NCBI GenBank assembly: GCA_945903685.1 | Contig: CAMDOQ010000005.1 | Span: 1-37,213 of the forward strand | Direction: 5' to 3' | From: Rhizobium sp. Q54 | GTDB taxonomy: Bacteria; Pseudomonadota; Alphaproteobacteria; SHVV01 | DNA: 37,213 nt | Shown here: one piece after another, positions 10,619-21,544 of the stretch | Layout of the letters: every line of letters begins with the position of its first letter | Numbering within the stretch: position 1 is the first letter of the stretch | Notes under the pieces: model-generated | Databases searched by the model: none | Seen by the model: only the letters and a program-made list of their open reading frames with translations | Told to the model about the DNA's origin: nothing | Program-made: the position numbers and the translations under genes

Positions 10619-11554
10619 TTAAAAGATCTTTTCGCCCGGGTGGGTGACCCACCAGCGGATCAACTGGTGGGCGATGGCGAGCGGCTGCGGTAGTTTGAGC
10701 CCGGTTTCCGGGTCTTCGCCGGCAAGCGCGCGCGCCACTTGATCGCGCGAATACCAGCGCGCGTCCTGGATCTCGACCGGATCGATGGCGATCGCCTCCG
10801 AGAGCGCCTCGCCAAAGCAGCCGATCATGAGCGAGGCCGGAAACGGCCACGGCTGCGACGAATGATAGCGGACCGCACCGACGTGGATGCCCGATTCTTC
10901 GAAGACCTCGCGCCGCACCGCTTCCTCGATCGACTCGCCGGGCTCCATGAAGCCGGCGAGTGCTGAATAGGTCTGGGTCGGGAACCGCGCCGACCGTCCG
11001 AGCAGGCAGCGATCGCCCTGGACGATCACGGTGATGACGACCGGGTCGGTACGCGGGAAATGCTGCGCCGTGCACGCCGCGTTCGAGCAAATGCGCATAT
11101 AGCCGCCCTCGGCGATGACGGTGGGGTGGCTGCAGACGGCGCAAAATCGGTGGCGCCGGTGCCAATCGAGGAGCGCGCGCGCTTGGGCGAGGATGCCCGA
11201 TTCCGGCACCGTCACGAGCTGCGCCGCGGCTCTGACTTCGACGAACTGTGCGTTCGCCGTGGCGGCAAAGGGTTCGGGCGGATCGAGCACGGAGACGTCG
11301 ATCGCAAACCTGGCGTCGCCCCCTTCGAGGCCCAGGAATACCATCGGCGCATCGGGTGCGGCGACGCCGGCCCGTTCGAAGTCGAGCCACGCCAGCCGCG
11401 GCGGTTCGGCCTTGACGAGCAGCGCATGTAAGCGCCAGAACGCGAGAAAGCGGGTGTCGGGATCGGCGCGCTTGGCAGCGAGCCAGGCACCGTCGCGCCG
11501 GACGTTAGCGGCGCGGTCCAAGGCATTGCCGGCGAAGATGTGGACTTGCGACAT
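10619..11554 (-). CDS. nudC: NADH pyrophosphatase / NAD-capped RNA hydrolase
   Basis: Trimmed to MSQVHIFAGNALDRAANVRRD; four-Cys zinc ribbon (CAVC...CSNAAC); Nudix box GFMEPGESIEEAVRREVFEESGIHVG; NudC signature SQPWPFPASLMIG. Confidence 0.95.
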   Translation of the reverse strand: MSQVHIFAGNALDRAANVRRDGAWLAAKRADPDTRFLAFWRLHALLVKAEPPRLAWLDFERAGVAAPDAPMVFLGLEGGDARFAIDVSVLDPPEPFAATANAQFVEVRAAAQLVTVPESGILAQARALLDWHRRHRFCAVCSHPTVIAEGGYMRICSNAACTAQHFPRTDPVVITVIVQGDRCLLGRSARFPTQTYSALAGFMEPGESIEEAVRREVFEESGIHVGAVRYHSSQPWPFPASLMIGCFGEALSEAIAIDPVEIQDARWYSRDQVARALAGEDPETGLKLPQPLAIAHQLIRWWVTHPGEKIF

Positions 11555-11633
11555 GCGGGAGCGAAAGTCGGCGGAGCCTCGCACGGATCGTCGCGCGCCG
11601 GCAATCGGTGGGCGGCGCCGGCGCGGACCGCGC

Positions 11634-11664
11634 TTGCCTCGGGCGTTGCCCGGGCTGCTATAGT
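11634..11664 (+). promoter_or_regulatory. Putative promoter of the SRP RNA gene
   Basis: TTGCCT at 11634-11639 and TATAGT at 11659-11664 (19-nt spacer), with the RNA 5' end predicted 7 nt downstream at 11671. Confidence 0.5.
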
Positions 11665-11670
11665 GCCTAC

Positions 11671-11766
11671 GGGGGTTGGCGGCGGACGGATCGCTCGCTA
11701 ACCCGGTCAGGTCCGGAAGGAAGCAGCCGTAACGGGTCGTTTCCGGGTCGTCTCACCAGCCCCCAC
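11671..11766 (+). ncRNA. ffs: Signal recognition particle RNA (4.5S, small bacterial type)
   Basis: Diagnostic apical domain GGTCAGGTCCGGAAGGAAGCAGCC; 5' GGGGGTTGG pairs with 3' CCAGCCCCC over 9 bp; located just upstream of dnaX. Confidence 0.95.
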
Positions 11767-11813
11767 CCTTGTTCCGGCCCGGCGGCGCCGTGTGCCGTGA
11801 CCCCTGAACCGCC

Positions 11814-13589
11814 ATGGCCGACGCCGCCCAGCCCTACCGCGTTCTCGCCCGCAAGTACCGCCCGACCAGCTTCACCGGCTTGGTCGGCCAGGACGTGCTG
11901 GTCCGCACCCTCACCAACGCCATTCAATCGGGCCGGCTCGCGCATGCGTTCGTGCTGACCGGCGTGCGCGGCGTCGGCAAGACCACGACCGCCCGCATTA
12001 TCGCCCGGGCGCTCAACTGTACCGGCCCCGACGGCAAGGGCGGGCCGACCGCCGATCCGTGCGGCGTGTGCGAGCATTGCGTGGCGATCGCCGAGGACCG
12101 TCACATCGACGTGCTCGAGATGGACGCCGCGAGCCGCACCGGGGTTGCCGACATCCGCGAGCTGATCGACGGCGTCCGCTACGCCCCAGTCTCGGCGCGC
12201 AACAAGGTCTACATCATCGACGAAGTGCATATGCTTTCGACGCAGGCGTTCAACGCCTTGCTCAAGACCCTCGAAGAGCCGCCGCCGCACGTCGTATTCG
12301 TGTTCGCGACCACCGAAGTCCGCAAGATCCCGATCACGGTGCTGTCGCGCTGCCAGCGCTTCGATCTACGCCGGCTCGATACCGAAACCATGCTCGCGCA
12401 TCTCGGCCGTATCGCCGCGTTGGAAGGCGTCGCGGTGGCGCCGGCTGCGCTCAGCCTGATTGCGCGCGCCGCCGAAGGCTCGGTCCGCGATGGCCTTTCG
12501 CTGTTGGATCAGGCGATCGCCCAAAGCGGTGCCAGCGTGACCGATGCCGCCGTCGGCGAGATGCTGGGCCTGGCCGATCGCGGCAAGGTGCTGGATCTCC
12601 TCGACGTCGTCATGGCCGGCGACGCCAAGGCGGCGCTCGCCAAGTTCCGCGACCTCACCGCGATCGGCGCCGATCCGCTGGTCGTGGTCCAGGACCTGCT
12701 CGAGCTTGTGCACTGGCTGACCCGCCTCAAGATCGTCGGCGCCGCCGCCGACGAACTCGCGGTCGCCGAAGCGAGGCGCACCCAGGGCGCCGAGATGGCC
12801 ACGGGTCTCGCGATGGCGGTGTTGGCACGGGCCTGGCAGATGTTGCTCAAAGGTTTGAACGAAGTGCGCCAGGCGCCGGCGCCGGCAACTGCGGTCGAGA
12901 TGCTGTTGGTGCGGCTGGCGTTCGTCGCCGATCTGCCGAGCCCGGCCGACCTGGTTCGTCAGTCGGGCGAAGGCGCGGCCGGGGCTCAGGCTGCGCCCTC
13001 CCGTCAGGCGTCCGAGCCACGCGCGGCGGCCGCGCCGTCCGGCGCGAGCACAGCCGCCCTGCCCGGCCCCATCGCTGCCGCGCCGCGCTTTGCCGGCGAT
13101 GCCGCGATTGATCAGCGTGCAGTGCGCGATCCGGCCCCGGCGCCGGCAACACCGCCGACCCTGGCGCTCAAATCGTTCGAGGAATTGGTCGCGTTGGTCG
13201 ATGCCAAGCGCGAGGTGCGCCTGGTTGCGGTCTTGATCGACAAGGTTCACCTCGTCAAATTCGAAGATGGTTATCTCGAACTCGGACTCGACCCCGGCGT
13301 GCCGCCCGATTTCCTGGGAACGCTCAAAGGCAAGCTCGAATCCTGGACCGGGCGCCGGTGGGGGCTGACGGTATCGAGCGCCGAAGGCGCGCCGACGCTT
13401 CGCGACCAACGCGCGCGCAAATCGAAGGCGCTCAAGGACGCGGTCATGGACCACCCGCTGGTGGCGGCGACGCTCGCCGCCTTTCCCAACGCCGAAGTCC
13501 GCGCCGTCCGCGAGGTGCGCCCTGAGCCCGCCCTCGCCGAGGCGCCCGACGACGACGCTCCGCCCGCCGATGAGGGAGACCCCATATGA
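11814..13589 (+). CDS. dnaX: DNA polymerase III subunit gamma/tau
   Basis: [68 protein letters not shown]. Confidence 0.97.
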   Translation: MADAAQPYRVLARKYRPTSFTGLVGQDVLVRTLTNAIQSGRLAHAFVLTGVRGVGKTTTARIIARALNCTGPDGKGGPTADPCGVCEHCVAIAEDRHIDVLEMDAASRTGVADIRELIDGVRYAPVSARNKVYIIDEVHMLSTQAFNALLKTLEEPPPHVVFVFATTEVRKIPITVLSRCQRFDLRRLDTETMLAHLGRIAALEGVAVAPAALSLIARAAEGSVRDGLSLLDQAIAQSGASVTDAAVGEMLGLADRGKVLDLLDVVMAGDAKAALAKFRDLTAIGADPLVVVQDLLELVHWLTRLKIVGAAADELAVAEARRTQGAEMATGLAMAVLARAWQMLLKGLNEVRQAPAPATAVEMLLVRLAFVADLPSPADLVRQSGEGAAGAQAAPSRQASEPRAAAAPSGASTAALPGPIAAAPRFAGDAAIDQRAVRDPAPAPATPPTLALKSFEELVALVDAKREVRLVAVLIDKVHLVKFEDGYLELGLDPGVPPDFLGTLKGKLESWTGRRWGLTVSSAEGAPTLRDQRARKSKALKDAVMDHPLVAATLAAFPNAEVRAVREVRPEPALAEAPDDDAPPADEGDPI

Positions 13590-13912
13590 AGAACCTCGGC
13601 CAGATGCTGAAGCAGGCCCAGGAGATGCAGACCCGGATGGCCGAAATGCAGGCCGAGCTCGAACGGATCGAGATCGCCGGCGCCGCCGGCGGCGACATGG
13701 TAACCGTGGTGTTGACCGGGAAGGGCGAGCTCAAGCGCGTCGCGATCGACCCCTCGCTGGTGAAGGACGGCGAGCGCGAAATGCTCGAAGACCTGATCGT
13801 CGCCGCGCACCGCGACGCCCGAGCCAAGCTCGAGACGCAGATGGCCGAGGCAATGAGCAAAGTCACCGGCGGCCTGCAGTTGCCGCCCGGTTTCAAGCTG
13901 CCGTTCGGCTAG
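13586..13912 (+). CDS. ybaB: YbaB/EbfC family nucleoid-associated protein
   Basis: [62 protein letters not shown] overlap with dnaX. Confidence 0.95.
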   Translation: MKNLGQMLKQAQEMQTRMAEMQAELERIEIAGAAGGDMVTVVLTGKGELKRVAIDPSLVKDGEREMLEDLIVAAHRDARAKLETQMAEAMSKVTGGLQLPPGFKLPFG

Positions 13913-13923
13913 GCGGTACGGCG

Positions 13924-14532
13924 ATGCGGCGGGTGAGCTCGGGCGGGCCCGAGATCGAACGGCTGATCCAACTGCTCGCCAAGCTGCCGGGCTTGGGGCC
14001 GCGCTCGGCGCGGCGGGCGGCGCTCCACCTGATCAAGAACCGCGACGCCGTCATGACGCCGCTCGCGCAAGCGCTCAAAACCGCGGCCGAGCAGATCCGC
14101 GTCTGCGGCGTCTGCGGCAATCTCGATACCCACGATCCGTGCGCGATCTGCACCGATATCAGCCGCGATGCCAAGACTCTGTGCGTGGTCGAAGAGGTCG
14201 CCGACCTGTGGGCGCTCGAACGCGCGGCGATGTTCAACGGCCGCTATCATGTGCTCGGCGGCACGCTCTCGGCGCTCGACGGGATCGGACCCGACGATCT
14301 CAACATCCCGAAACTCGTGGCCCGGGTGCGCGAGGCCGGCGTCGCCGAAGTCGTGTTGGCGACCAACGCGACCGTCGACGGCCAAACCACCGCGCACTAT
14401 CTGGCTGGCGCGCTGGCAGCGGCCGGCGTCGCGGTCACCCGCTTGGCTCACGGCGTGCCGGTCGGCGGCGAACTCGACTATCTTGACGACGGCACGCTGG
14501 CGGCGGCGTTTCGCGGCCGCAAAGCGCTTTAG
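13924..14532 (+). CDS. recR: Recombination mediator RecR
   Basis: Trimmed to [37 protein letters not shown]; zinc motif [16 protein letters not shown]; Toprim region [15 protein letters not shown]. Confidence 0.96.
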   Translation: MRRVSSGGPEIERLIQLLAKLPGLGPRSARRAALHLIKNRDAVMTPLAQALKTAAEQIRVCGVCGNLDTHDPCAICTDISRDAKTLCVVEEVADLWALERAAMFNGRYHVLGGTLSALDGIGPDDLNIPKLVARVREAGVAEVVLATNATVDGQTTAHYLAGALAAAGVAVTRLAHGVPVGGELDYLDDGTLAAAFRGRKAL

Positions 14533-15656
14533 CGCGGGTCGCCGAACGGGATTTCGAGTTCGGCCGTGGCGGTTGCCTCGAGCGTCTCGGGCGCCGCGGT
14601 CTCGCCGAGCTCGATGTCGACGATCTTCTTGCCGCGGGCGTCGATCTTCTTGGCCGAGGTCACGATATCGGCGAGATCGGCCGCGGTCTGGCCAAAGTGG
14701 TGGCGGACCTTGTCGACCCGCTCGATCAGGCGCCGGACGTCGACCAGCATCTTCTGGACTTCACCCTGAATGACGGCGGCCTGCACGCGCATGTTGACGT
14801 CCTTGAGCACCGCCCGCACGGTGTTGAGCGTCGCCATCAAGGTGGTCGGCGACACGATCCATACCTTGGCGCGGTAGGATTCCTCGACCACGCCGGTGAA
14901 GTTGGCGTGAAGCTCGGCGTAGATCGCTTCCGAGGGCAGGAACATCAGCGCCGATTCCGCGGTTTCCCCCGGTAGGATGTAGCGCTCGGCGATATCCTTG
15001 ACGTGTTTCAAGACGTCGCGCCGGAACAGCGCCGCGGCCTCGGCGCGGGTGCGGTCGTCGCCGGCGTTGCGCAGCATCTGATAGCTCTCGAGTGGAAACT
15101 TGGCGTCGACCGCGATCGGCCCCGGCGGATTGGGCAGTTGAATGAGGCAGTCGACGCGGCGGCCGTTCTTGAGCGTGACCTCGAAGGCGTAGGCCGAGGG
15201 CGGCAGGATCGATTGGACGAGGTCGCGGAGCTGGATGTTGCCGAACGCGCCGCGCGCCTGCTTGTTGGCGAGGATGTCCTGCAATCCCAGCACCTGGGTG
15301 CTGAGTTCGGCGATGTTCTTCTGCGCCTGGTCGATCACGCTCAGGTGCTTGCGCAGATCGCCCAAGGTCTCGGCGGTGCGGGTGGACGACGTCGTCAGGC
15401 TCTCGCCCATCTGCTTCGCGACCGCATCGAGCCGTCGGGTCACGGTTTCGGCGAGCTGCCCTTCGCGGGCGATGCCGTCGGCGGCGATCTGGCTCAAGCG
15501 CCCGGCGAGCTCATTTTGACCGCGGGCCAGCGCCTCGATCGCGGTCGCGGTCGCGGTCGTATCGCCGCTCCGCCGCCACGAGGCGGCCAGCATCCAGGCC
15601 GCGGCGAGGCCGGCGGCGGCGACGATCACGGCGGCGAGGACCAACGAATTATCCAT
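14529..15656 (-). CDS. rmuC: DNA recombination protein RmuC
   Basis: N-terminal TM helix plus coiled coil; [33 protein letters not shown] and [22 protein letters not shown] are RmuC hallmarks. Confidence 0.93.
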   Translation of the reverse strand: MDNSLVLAAVIVAAAGLAAAWMLAASWRRSGDTTATATAIEALARGQNELAGRLSQIAADGIAREGQLAETVTRRLDAVAKQMGESLTTSSTRTAETLGDLRKHLSVIDQAQKNIAELSTQVLGLQDILANKQARGAFGNIQLRDLVQSILPPSAYAFEVTLKNGRRVDCLIQLPNPPGPIAVDAKFPLESYQMLRNAGDDRTRAEAAALFRRDVLKHVKDIAERYILPGETAESALMFLPSEAIYAELHANFTGVVEESYRAKVWIVSPTTLMATLNTVRAVLKDVNMRVQAAVIQGEVQKMLVDVRRLIERVDKVRHHFGQTAADLADIVTSAKKIDARGKKIVDIELGETAAPETLEATATAELEIPFGDPR

Positions 15657-15701
15657 CGGCGGCGGACCTTAGCATGAAGGGCCCGCACTCCCCACCCGCG
15701 C

Positions 15702-15730
15702 TTGACGCTCGCGGAGGCCTGCCCTACCTA
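15702..15730 (+). promoter_or_regulatory. Possible promoter of def-fmt-truA
   Basis: TTGACGC (15702-15708), 14 nt, CCTACCTA (15723-15730); resembles the alphaproteobacterial housekeeping form TTGACGS-N10-14-GCTANAWC with mismatches; in the rmuC/def divergent gap. Confidence 0.35.
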
Positions 15731-15753
15731 GGGCGCGAACAGCATTTCCAGCC

Positions 15754-16278
15754 ATGACCCATCTACCGATCATCGTCGCTCCCGACCCGCGCCTCAAAGC
15801 CCTATCGACGGCCGTCGAGCGGATCGACGCTGCGATCCGCACGCTGATCGAGGACATGGTCGCCACCATGTACGCGGCGCCTGGAATCGGACTGGCCGCG
15901 ATTCAGGTCGGCGAGCCCAAGCGCATCATCGTCGTCGACGCCTCGGAGGAAAAAGACGGCAAGGGACTGCTCCGGATGATCAACCCGGTCGTCGTTGCCG
16001 CGGCCGACGAGGCGATCGAACTCGAAGAAGGCTGCCTCTCGTTCCCCGAGTACTACGAGAAGGTGATGCGGCCGAAGGCGGTCGAAGTGCGCTTCACCGA
16101 ACCCTCGGGCGCCGAGCGTACGGTCGCGGCCGAGGGGCTGCTCGCGCGCTGCATCCAGCACGAACTCGATCACCTCGAGGGCACGCTGTTCGTCGACCGC
16201 ATCAGCGCGCTCAAGCGCAGCATCATCCTGCGCAAACTCTCCAAGGCGAAACGGCAGAAACTGCTGAAGAGCGCCTGA
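15754..16278 (+). CDS. def: Peptide deformylase
   Basis: GIGLAAIQVG, EEGCLSFPEYYEKV, CIQHELDHLEGTLFVDR (three catalytic/metal motifs). Confidence 0.96.
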   Translation: MTHLPIIVAPDPRLKALSTAVERIDAAIRTLIEDMVATMYAAPGIGLAAIQVGEPKRIIVVDASEEKDGKGLLRMINPVVVAAADEAIELEEGCLSFPEYYEKVMRPKAVEVRFTEPSGAERTVAAEGLLARCIQHELDHLEGTLFVDRISALKRSIILRKLSKAKRQKLLKSA

Positions 16279-16280
16279 GC

Positions 16281-17225
16281 ATGAACCGGCTCCGGCTCGC
16301 GTTCATGGGAACGCCGGACTTTGCCGTGCCGACGCTCGCTGCCTTGATCGAGGCAGGTCACGAACTCGCCGCGGTCTATACCCAGCCGGCGCGTCCCGCC
16401 GGCCGCGGCCAGCGCGAGCGCGTTGCCCCGGTGCAAGCGTATGCCGCGGCGCGCGCCATCCCGGTGCGAACGCCGCGCACCCTCAAAGACCCGAACGAGC
16501 AGGCGGCATTCGCCGCGCTCGGGCTCGATGCGGCGGTGGTCGCCGCCTATGGCCTGATCCTGCCGCCGGCAATCTTGGCCGCGCCCCGGCTCGGCTGCAT
16601 CAACGTTCATGCCTCGCTACTGCCGCGCTGGCGCGGCGCGGCGCCGATCCAATGGGCGATCATGGCCGGCGATGCCGAGACCGGGATCGCGATCATGGTC
16701 ATGGAGGCCGGTCTCGACACCGGTCCGGTGCTCGCGGTGGAAAAGGTCGCGATCGGTCCCGCGACCACCGGCGGCAGCCTCCACGACACGCTGGCGGCGC
16801 TCGGCGGCCCGCTCGCGGTTCGGACGCTTGCGGCGTTCGCCGCCGGTACGTCGCAAGCGGTGCCGCAGCCAGCCACCGGCGTCACCTATGCGCGGAAGCT
16901 CACGTCCGATGACGGCGCGCTCGACTGGCGCAAACCCGCGGTTGAGCTCGAACGCCAGGTCCGCGCGCTCGCGCTGCAGCCGGGTGCCTGGTTCGCGCAC
17001 GCCGGCGAGCGCATCAAGGTGTTCGCCGCGGCAGTTGCAGGCGGTGCACGCGGCGGCGCTGGCGAGGTGCTCGACGCGGATCTGACCGTCGCCTGCGGTG
17101 CGGGCGCACTCCGGCTGCTCAAGCTGCAGCGGCCGGGGCGGAGCGCACTCGGCGCCGGCGAATTCCTGCGCGGTTATCCGATCGCCGCCGGAACGCGGCT
17201 CGATCTTCCCGCATCGACGTCGTGA
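16281..17225 (+). CDS. fmt: Methionyl-tRNA formyltransferase
   Basis: [57 protein letters not shown]. Confidence 0.96.
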   Translation: MNRLRLAFMGTPDFAVPTLAALIEAGHELAAVYTQPARPAGRGQRERVAPVQAYAAARAIPVRTPRTLKDPNEQAAFAALGLDAAVVAAYGLILPPAILAAPRLGCINVHASLLPRWRGAAPIQWAIMAGDAETGIAIMVMEAGLDTGPVLAVEKVAIGPATTGGSLHDTLAALGGPLAVRTLAAFAAGTSQAVPQPATGVTYARKLTSDDGALDWRKPAVELERQVRALALQPGAWFAHAGERIKVFAAAVAGGARGGAGEVLDADLTVACGAGALRLLKLQRPGRSALGAGEFLRGYPIAAGTRLDLPASTS

Positions 17226-18031
17226 CCCGCTTCCGGCTGACGATCGAGTATGACGGCGCCGGTTTCGTCGGCTGGCAGCGCCAAGCCAACGGCCTCGCGG
17301 TTCAACAGGCGCTCGAACAGGCGGTCGCCGCGTTTTCGGGCGAAACCGTCACCGTTATCGCTGCCGGACGGACCGATGCCGGCGTCCACGCGCTCGGCCA
17401 GGTCGTCCATGTCGATCTCGAGCGGCCGACCGCACCCCTTACGCTGCTCAAGGCGCTCAACGCCCACCTGCGGCCGCAGCGCGTGAGCGTGGTCACGGCG
17501 GCGTCCGTGCCGGCCGATTTCCACGCCCGCTTCTCGGCCCGCGCCCGCACCTACCTCTACCGCATCCTCAATCGGCCGGCGCCGCCCACGCTCGACAGCG
17601 GCCGGGTCTGGCACGTCGCCAAGCCGCTCAACGTGCGGGCGATGCAGCAAGGCGCGCGGTTTCTGATCGGGCGGCACGACTTCACCACGTTCCGCTCGAC
17701 CCACTGCCAGGCGGCGTCGCCCGTGAAAACGCTCGCCGTACTCACGGTGAAACGTCAGGGCGATGAAGTTTTGATCCGCGCCAAGGCGCGCTCGTTCCTG
17801 CACAACCAAGTCCGTTCGATCGTCGGCACGTTGAAGCGGGTCGGTGAGGGCGGCTGGGCGCCGCGCGACGTCGCCGCTGCGCTCGCCGCACGCAGCCGCG
17901 CGGCATCGGGCCCGGTCGCGCCGCCACACGGCCTCTATCTGGTCGAGGTCGCCTACGGCCGGCGCTTAACGCAACAGCCGCGTCGTGCCAAGGTCGAGCA
18001 GAAGCGAGAGCACGAATTCGAGGACGACTAG
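17222..18031 (+). CDS. truA: tRNA pseudouridine(38-40) synthase TruA
   Basis: GTG start (GTGA overlap with fmt); [57 protein letters not shown]. Confidence 0.95.
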   Translation: MTRFRLTIEYDGAGFVGWQRQANGLAVQQALEQAVAAFSGETVTVIAAGRTDAGVHALGQVVHVDLERPTAPLTLLKALNAHLRPQRVSVVTAASVPADFHARFSARARTYLYRILNRPAPPTLDSGRVWHVAKPLNVRAMQQGARFLIGRHDFTTFRSTHCQAASPVKTLAVLTVKRQGDEVLIRAKARSFLHNQVRSIVGTLKRVGEGGWAPRDVAAALAARSRAASGPVAPPHGLYLVEVAYGRRLTQQPRRAKVEQKREHEFEDD

Positions 18032-18535
18032 GCCGAGCGTGGTGGCGGCGCTCGCGCCGAGCGCGGCCCGGGCAACAATCCAGTGGTAGCCGAGCGCGAC
18101 GAAGATCGCGACCACCATCAAAGTCGCCATCGCACTCGACGGGACGAGCCCGGTGCTGCCGATCGCGATCAGCGGAAAAAACGCCGCGATCCGGACTACG
18201 CTCCCCCAGTTGAAGACGATGATGTAGCTCACATAATTGTGCGACAGCCCGAGCAGTCGGGTGACGTAGACCATGAGCAGCGGGTAGACGGTCCAACCGA
18301 CGACGTAAGCGCCGAGTTCGACCGCGACGACCCAGGCGACGCTGGTGCCGCCAAGCCGGCCTTTCAACTCGAGCGCGGCCATCAGCGCGAAGAATGGTGC
18401 GATCAAGACGGCGGCAAAGAACGAGCGCCAGAAGCCCTCGACCGTCAGGTTGAAACGCGCGAGCGCCTGCGCGTCGAACAGCAGCAGGCGAAAGGCGCCG
18501 ACGATGGCGCCGACGATCTCAGCGCGCGGCGGCAT
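17966..18535 (-). CDS. Multi-spanning membrane protein of unknown function (Yip1-like hydrophobicity pattern)
   Basis: Trimmed to [59 protein letters not shown] with about five hydrophobic segments; start overlaps the dapE 3' end. Confidence 0.75.
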   Translation of the reverse strand: MPPRAEIVGAIVGAFRLLLFDAQALARFNLTVEGFWRSFFAAVLIAPFFALMAALELKGRLGGTSVAWVVAVELGAYVVGWTVYPLLMVYVTRLLGLSHNYVSYIIVFNWGSVVRIAAFFPLIAIGSTGLVPSSAMATLMVVAIFVALGYHWIVARAALGASAATTLGLVVLEFVLSLLLDLGTTRLLR

Positions 18536-19701
18536 GACCGGCGCCGCCCGCGGCGAAGTAAGCCTCGAGGACCGCCACGTAGACCTCGACCAGGGCATGA
18601 ACGTCGGCGACCGGCACCTGCTCGTCGATCTTGTGCATGGTCTGGCTGATCAGGCCAAATTCGACCACCGGGCAAATGTCTTTGATGAAACGCGCGTCCG
18701 AGGTGCCGCCGGTCGTGGACAGTTCGGGCTCGCGCCCAAGCGTTCGCTTGATGGCCTGGGCGATCAGGTTCGACCACGGGCCCGGCCGCGACAGGAACGC
18801 TTCGCCGGTGACGTGAATCGCGAACTCGTAGGCGCCGCCGACCGCGTCGAACTTGGCGCGCAGGGCCTCGGTCAGACTGGCCGAGGTATGAAGCGGATTG
18901 AAGCGGATGTTGAACTGGACGGTCGCCCGCGCCGGGATGACGTTGGTGGCCGCATTGCCGACGTCGATCGAGGTAAGTTCGAGATTGGACGGCTGAAAAT
19001 AGTCGGTGCCGCGATCGAGCGGCGCGGCCGTGATCGCCGCGACCATGCGGAGCAAGCGCGGGATCGGGTTGTCGGCTAGATGCGGGTAAGCGACGTGGCC
19101 TTGGGTGCCGATTACGGTGAGCTTGCCGTTCATGCTGCCGCGGCGGCCGATCTTGACCATGTCGCCGACCGTATCGGGGTTGGTCGGCTCGCCGACCAGG
19201 CAATGATCGATGGTCTCGCCGCGCGCTTTGAGCCACTCGAGCACTTTCTTGGTGCCGTTGACCGCAACGCCTTCTTCATCGCCGGTGATCAGCAGGCTGA
19301 TCGACCCCGGCGGCCGGCCACCGTGACGATCGAGGAAGCGACGGAGCGCCGCAATGAAAGCGGCGATCGCGCCTTTCATGTCGGACGCGCCGCGCCCGAA
19401 CAGGACGCCATCGGCGACCGACGCGCCGAACGGGTCGCGCGACCAGCGCGCGCGATCGCCCTCGGGCACGACGTCGGTGTGCCCGGCGTAGCAGAAGTGC
19501 GGCGGCCGGTCGCCGAGCCGGGCGTACAGATTGTCGACGCGCTCGGTGCCGGGCGTTTCGAACGGCAGCCGGTGACAGCGAAAGCCGAGCTCGCCCAGCA
19601 CCCGTTCCAGGACCCCGAGCGCGCCCGCCTCGCGCGGCGTCACGCTGGCGCAGCGGATCAGCTCGACCGCCAGCGGCAGCGGATCGTATGCGGCGCCCGT
19701 G

Positions 19702-19721
<20 letters not shown>
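18519..19721 (-). CDS. dapE: Succinyl-diaminopimelate desuccinylase
   Basis: [70 protein letters not shown]; start set by translational overlap with dapD. Confidence 0.93.
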
Positions 19722-20547
<826 letters not shown>

Positions 20548-20632
20548 TGTCGCACCGCTCAACGTTCGGAAAATCGCCCTCGCCGCTCGCTTCCAAGCGG
20601 CCCGGCGGAACATAGCTGCCCCGGTCGCTCTG

Positions 20633-21352
20633 TCAACCGGCGCTCCGGACGGCGGTGAGCTCTGCCAGCCAGCGGGTCAGATCGGGCGCGACGTGGTGGA
20701 TGTGATCGCGGTCAGTGTGCGAGCGCACCAGCGCGGCGGTCTCGGGTACCCACACCGTCACCATCCCGAGCCTGGCGGCCGGCGCTAGATTGTCGGCAAC
20801 GTCGTCGATCATGGCGGCGGCGTGCGGCACGACGCCGTGGCGGGCGATCAGGCGGTCGTAGGTCGTCGGCGCCGGCTTCGGCACGTAGTCGGCGGCGGTA
20901 ATGTCGAAGATCGTATCAAAGTGGTGGCGCAGGCCGCGCCGGGCGAGAACCCGCTCGGCGTGGGCAACGGTGGCGCTGGTGAAGATGAGCTTGCGGCCGC
21001 CGAGCCGGCCGATCGCGCGATCGAGCGTTTCATCGCGTTCCATATGGTCGATATCGACGTTGTGGACGTCGGCCAGAAAGTCGTTGGGCGCGACGCCGTG
21101 CTCGACCATGAGGCCTCGGAGCGTGCTGCCGTGGTCGGCGACGTAGCGGCGGCGGAGCGCGGCCGCGGCATCGAGTGTGACGCCGACATGGGCGGCGACG
21201 AACGCGGTCATGCGGGCGGTAACCGCGCCGAAGATCGCGCTGCTGGCCGGGTAAAGGGTGTTATCGAGGTCGAACAGCCACGTCTCGATCCGGTCGGGCC
21301 AGCCGCGGTTGGCGGCATCGGCGGGCTGCACGGCGCGAGATGGCGGAACCAT
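20633..21352 (-). CDS. HAD-family pyrimidine 5'-nucleotidase
   Basis: [17 protein letters not shown] (HAD motif I), [45 protein letters not shown]; upstream of dapD. Confidence 0.87.
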   Translation of the reverse strand: MVPPSRAVQPADAANRGWPDRIETWLFDLDNTLYPASSAIFGAVTARMTAFVAAHVGVTLDAAAALRRRYVADHGSTLRGLMVEHGVAPNDFLADVHNVDIDHMERDETLDRAIGRLGGRKLIFTSATVAHAERVLARRGLRHHFDTIFDITAADYVPKPAPTTYDRLIARHGVVPHAAAMIDDVADNLAPAARLGMVTVWVPETAALVRSHTDRDHIHHVAPDLTRWLAELTAVRSAG

Positions 21353-21544
21353 GATTGCGAGTGTGCGGCAGGCTCGCAAGGGCGGCAACCGGGGATTGAC
21401 GCCCGGGGCGTCGCACCGCGCTACGCGCTCCGGTTGTTTGCGATTCAACCAGCCCTATGCGATATCTGGTTCCGGCCGAAGACGGCCGAAACCACGTCAA
21501 TTTGCGGTTACGATCACGGCCACAATCGGGCGCGACCCTCGGGC

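Noticed and set aside
12800-13250. Programmed -1 frameshift site in dnaX (gamma production)
   Set aside because: I could not find an A-AAA-AAG-type slippery heptamer or a following structure; no support for frameshifting from sequence alone.
12366-13454. 362-aa - strand ORF antisense to dnaX
   Set aside because: Shadow ORF; composition (Arg/Gly/Gln/His) typical of antisense frames here.
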